64,000 nucleotides of DNA from Pezicula radicicola. Its lineage: Eukaryota > Ascomycota > Leotiomycetes > Helotiales > Dermateaceae. The notes beneath the pieces were generated by a model. It saw only the letters and a program-made list of their open reading frames with translations. It was not told the DNA's origin and did not search any database. Shown piece after piece: positions 59,830 through 64,000 of the stretch; within the stretch, counting starts at the first letter, position 1; every line of letters begins with the position of its first letter. Location: positions 372,460 to 436,459 of the forward strand of contig PDUO01000043.1 in NCBI GenBank assembly GCA_003008705.1, read 5' to 3'. The position numbers and the translations under genes were made by a program.

Positions 59830-62800
59830 TAATTACCTTAAGTATTATTAAGGAAGAGACCTAAGGTTTATTAAGATTAAGTATAATTACTAGTAACTTA
59901 AATTAAATCCCTCTTAGAAAGTTATTAAAGGAGAGAGTTCCTTACTAGTACTATAAGATAGATACCTATTAGAGTAGTTAGTACTCTAAGGTAAAATACT
60001 ATAACTATAATAAAAAAGGTTATATTTCCTATAATTATTCTAAGCCTAAGATAGGAAATAGATAAGCTTTATAATAAATTCACCCTATTATTATATTAGG
60101 GTAATATAGATAGAGGGTTAATATAGAATAATTATTATAGTAACTATAATAGATAATAATAAAAAGAAAAGAATAGAATATACTCTAATTAATAGTAGTA
60201 TAGAGATAAATTATATTTAATAATTATTAGTATTAGAATATAGTTTACTTATAGATACTAGATTAGAAGAAGGATTAAGTACCTTAGATAAATAAGAAGT
60301 ATAGATATATAGAGTTTATAATTTAGATCTATAAATTATAGATAATAGGAATATTATAAGAATATTATAATATCCCTTTATAGTCTATAAGTTTAAGCTA
60401 GGTAATATTAATCTAATTCTAGGATTCTTATAACTTTAGTCTATTAATCTATAAATTAATTAAACCTAATAAATATAGATATATCTATACCTTAGTAGTA
60501 TTAAAATATTACCTCTAAGGAAGTTTCTAAAGAAGATAAAAGGATAGTAAATAAAGTACCTTATATTATTTTTAAAAGGAGATTATCTTACTCTTAGAGT
60601 AGTTTAAACTTAAGGATAGAAAGGTTCTTTATCTACTAAGTTTACTAGTTATATAGATATTTTTAATTCCTCTAGTATAGTTATACTCTCTAAGTACTAC
60701 CCTATAGAATATAGAATTAACCTAAAACTAGGTCCTTAAGGATCCCTTATAAAGACTAATTTATATATTATTAGAATTAGAACTAGAAGAGTTATAGAAC
60801 TACCTTAAGTCTATTATAACCTATAGCTAAATTTAATATTTAACTAGCCTAGCTAGTATACTTATTATATTTATACCTAAGAAAGATAATAAATTATAAT
60901 TATATATAGACTATAGAGGTCTAAATAAGGTAACTATTAAGAATTATACCTTATTACTATTAATTAGTAAGACTTTAAACTAGCTTTAATCTACTAGAGT
61001 CTATACTAAGTTAGACCTTAAGGATATATATTACTATATTTAAATATAATCTATAGATAAGTAGAAGATAGTATTCTATATCTAATATAGTTATTTTAAA
61101 TTTATAATAATATTAATAGATCTAACTAATACCCTTACTACTTTTTAAATATATATTAATTAGACTTTAACTAGCCTTATTAATATTAGTTATATAGTTT
61201 ATCTTAATAATATCTTAATCTTTTTAGAAGACTTATTCTAGTATAAAACTAATATAAAAGAGGTTCTTAAATAATTATAAACTTATAAGCTTTATACTAA
61301 CCTTAAGAAATATAAGTTTAGTATCTATTAAGTTAAGTTCCTAAGGTATATTATTAGTCCTAATAGGATTAGTATAAACCCTTATTAAATTTAGATAGTT
61401 TAAGATTAGTTTAAACTAGGAAGTATTAAGAATATATAGATTTTCTTAGAGTTTACTAACTTCTATTAATACTTTATTAAAGGGTATTTAAGAGTAGCCT
61501 AAGGGCTTACTAATTTACTTAAGAACTATAGTAAAAAGAGCCCTCTAGTATTTAAGTTTATAGAAGAAGCTAGGAAGTTATTTATAGTTCTAAAATAATT
61601 ATTTACTAAGGCTTCTATATTATAGTATTTTAATCTAAACCTATAAATCTTAATAGAAACTAATATCTTAAAGAGTACTATAGTTAGTATACTATTATAG
61701 CTTTTCCTTAATAGGAAGTAGTACCTAGTAGCTTTCTATTCTTATAAGTTTTTATCTATTAAGTTAAGATATAAAATCTATAATTAAGAACTACTAGTAA
61801 TTATATTAGGTTTTAGATAATAGAGCTATTACCTATAAAGGGTTACTAATATAATTATAGTATATACTAATTATAATAATTTAAAGTACTTTATAACTAA
61901 AAGATAACTTAATAATAGATAAGCTAGATAGTTAGAGTAATTAGTCTAGTATAATTTTATAATTAAATATTAACTAGACTAGATAAACCTTATAAATAAG
62001 CTATTATATAAGCTAGATTATAAGAACTAGGAGAAAGTAGAAGAGTAGTTATTCTTATTATATATTTATAAAAAGCTTTATAGTTCTTCTCTAGTTATAC
62101 TTAGTATAATTATAAGATTATAGTATTAATAGATTAAATAAGAAAATTAAGAACTAAGGGGAGGTAGACTCTCTTTAACTAGCTAAGAGTTACTAGGGCT
62201 TATAGACTCCTATATATTATTAGTTTATAAAGTAAAGTCTATATATAAGAGTTATAAGCTATAAGAATATAATAAAGTCCTAGTAGAAATATAAGAAGGA
62301 CTAGAGTCTATTACTAGTAATACTAGTTATAGATAATACTTACTATAAGGTATAGCTAAAGAGTACCTTAGCCTTAAAATAGTATATAAGGAATCTATAG
62401 AATTAATATAAGGTTTACTTCTTATATTATAAGGAGAAGACTCTTTTATATAAGGTAAGGAGTATAAGTTATTTCTTAAGGGAACTTAAGCTAGGTCTAT
62501 AGAATAGATAATTAATAAATCTAGTTTATTATAAAGAGATTATAGTATTTATATACTAAATTAAGCTACTATTTATATAGAGATTCTAGTTATATATTAT
62601 AATAATCCCTATATGGGTTATTTAAGAGTAATAAAGACTATAGAACTAGTTTATTAAAAATACTTCTAGTCTAGTCTTTAGAAAGATATTAAGATATATA
62701 TAAGTATATATCCTATATATTAATAGATAAAAATAAGGTAATACTAGCTATATAGTAAGCTAGCCCTATTACTAGTATTATAGAAACTATAGTAAGAGAT

Positions 62801-64000
62801 TATAATAGATTTTATTATAGACTTACTATCTATAAAATAGTATAATAAAGTCTATAATTCTATATTAGTAATTATAGACTATTATATAAAAATAGCTTAG
62901 TATATCCCTATTAATAAAATAATTATAACTATTAAATTAGTAGAGACTTTTATATAATATATATAGAAAGATTTTAGAATACTAGAGGGGATAACCTCTA
63001 ATAGAAGAGTCTAATTTACTAGTAAGTTCTAGAGTATTATAATATACTATTTAAAAGTATAATAGTAGTTTAGTACTATATTCTATCTATAAATGAATAA
63101 ATAAACTAAATATCTAAATTAAGTATTAGAATAATATCTATATACTTACTATAATTATAGATAAGATAACTAGAGTTTAAAATTAACTCTAGTTAAATTT
63201 ACTTATAATAATAGTTCCTATAAAAGTACTAGTATATTANTATTTTATATACTATATAGTTTTAATCTAGAGTTAGATATAAATATTAAGGATACTATTT
63301 AAAGGGGGAGGGCTACTATATCTATAAAGTAAAGGATTAAGGTTATTATGGATAAAAGAATAAAACTTTTAATCTATTTATATACTACCTCTAAGATATA
63401 AAAGTAGTACTATAATAAGAAATATATATCTAGGAGGTTTAAGATTAAAGATATAATAATATTATTAATAAAGAATCTATAGTAACTAAGGTCTAATAAG
63501 AAGCTAGTAGATAAATACTTAAGTTTATTTAAAATTCTAAAGATAGTTAGATTATATATATAGGTATATTAGTTAAAATTATTACTAGACTATTAAATAT
63601 ATAATATATTCTATATTTCTCTTTTAGAACTATAGTATAAATAGACTAATATTATATAAAACCTACTACTAGAATAAGTAAATAACTATAAAGAATAGAA
63701 TATTAGATTAATTTAGACTTATTAAAATACTAAGAATAGATATAAGTATTTAGTTTAATAAGAAGGATACTCCCTTATAGAAGATACCTAGTAGATATCT
63801 AGAGACCTAGTAAATATATAGGAGGTACTATAAGAGTATTTAGATATAGCTCTAGTAGTACTAGAGTCTAGGAAGTATAGAAAAGGTCTAGGAAATAAGA
63901 TAAGGAAGTACTAAAGGAGGAGTTAAACTATTAGAGAAAGAGATAAACTAAAGTTATTTAATATTATTTAATATTTATATTATATATAGAAGTAATAGAG
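59830..64000 (+). mobile_element. Ty3/Gypsy LTR retrotransposon internal region, RIP-destroyed, continues past window
   Basis: Plus-strand remnants in the Gypsy order: a CCHC-type zinc knuckle whose cysteines read as Tyr (59995-60050); a protease region with LIDT (about 60250); RT with DYRGLN (about 60905-60930), TKLDLKD (about 61005) and YLNN in place of the YxDD catalytic motif (about 61195); RNase H (LIETN, 61645; LKYF, 61880); integrase with NNPYMGYLRVIKTIEL (62590-62640) and DFIIDLLS (62800). Dozens of stops make it non-functional. No 3' LTR is seen before the window ends. It follows the LINE poly(A) directly, so the LINE may have landed in this element's gag. Confidence 0.8.

Larger units (their letters stand above)
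48276..64000. other. RIP-mutated AT-rich block (transposon graveyard)
   Basis: From the base after the tad3 stop to the window end the sequence is dominated by A and T, with TA steps everywhere and CA/TG steps scarce, the expected outcome of C-to-T change at CpA on both strands. It consists of LTR copies, LINE and Gypsy remnants and unassigned AT-rich sequence. Stretches where I recognise nothing: about 48276-48539, 50732-51568, 53381-54049, 54376-55600 and 56010-56640. Three ambiguous bases (N) lie at 49739, 59348 and 63240. Confidence 0.9.

Overview
The window is filamentous ascomycete DNA (Pezizomycotina). Evidence: short GT-AG introns in most genes, fungal-only families (velvet VeA, Mga2/Spt23-type factor, Chs7-type protein, PMT2, fungal LtrA) and a terminal AT-rich block mutated in the way repeat-induced point mutation (RIP) does. 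The class is not provable from sequence alone; Leotiomycetes is a guess.

Gene-rich half (1-48,275), in order: 3' part of an LtrA-like membrane protein (+); a small DUF952 protein (+); 4-hydroxyphenylpyruvate dioxygenase (-) facing a TTC36-like TPR protein (+) across a shared ~0.67 kb promoter; a ~4.9 kb stretch without a confident gene that ends in the long leader of the developmental regulator VeA (+); a basic, probably nuclear protein (+); an ER-anchored Mga2/Spt23-like transcription factor (-); protein O-mannosyltransferase PMT2 (-); an MFS sugar transporter or sensor with long cytosolic tails (-); a Chs7-like membrane protein (+); the TFIIH subunit Ssl1/p44 (+); the RNA polymerase III subunit Rpc2 (-); a Pumilio-family RNA-binding protein (+); and the Tad3 subunit of the tRNA adenosine deaminase (+). 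Most genes were assembled by hand across introns, with splice phase checked at each junction.

Two small elements with terminal inverted repeats lie between genes: a 254-bp one with 33-bp perfect repeats at 22,908-23,161, and a decayed AT-rich one at 27,433-27,827.

AT-rich half (48,276-64,000): the composition changes abruptly at the tad3 stop codon. I see no intact gene here. It holds several copies of one ~700-bp LTR in both orientations, including a solo LTR nested inside another with both 5-bp target duplications still readable; a third inverted-repeat element; a 5'-truncated LINE with RT and RNase H ending in poly(A); a Ty3/Gypsy element (zinc knuckle, protease, RT, RNase H, integrase) running off the window; and a second Gypsy fragment on the other strand. 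Coding remnants carry stop codons and amino-acid changes of the C-to-T / G-to-A type.

The best lead is the head-to-head pair of 4-hydroxyphenylpyruvate dioxygenase and a TTC36 homologue. In mammals TTC36 has been linked to stability of this same enzyme, so the gene arrangement suggests that the partnership may be ancient.
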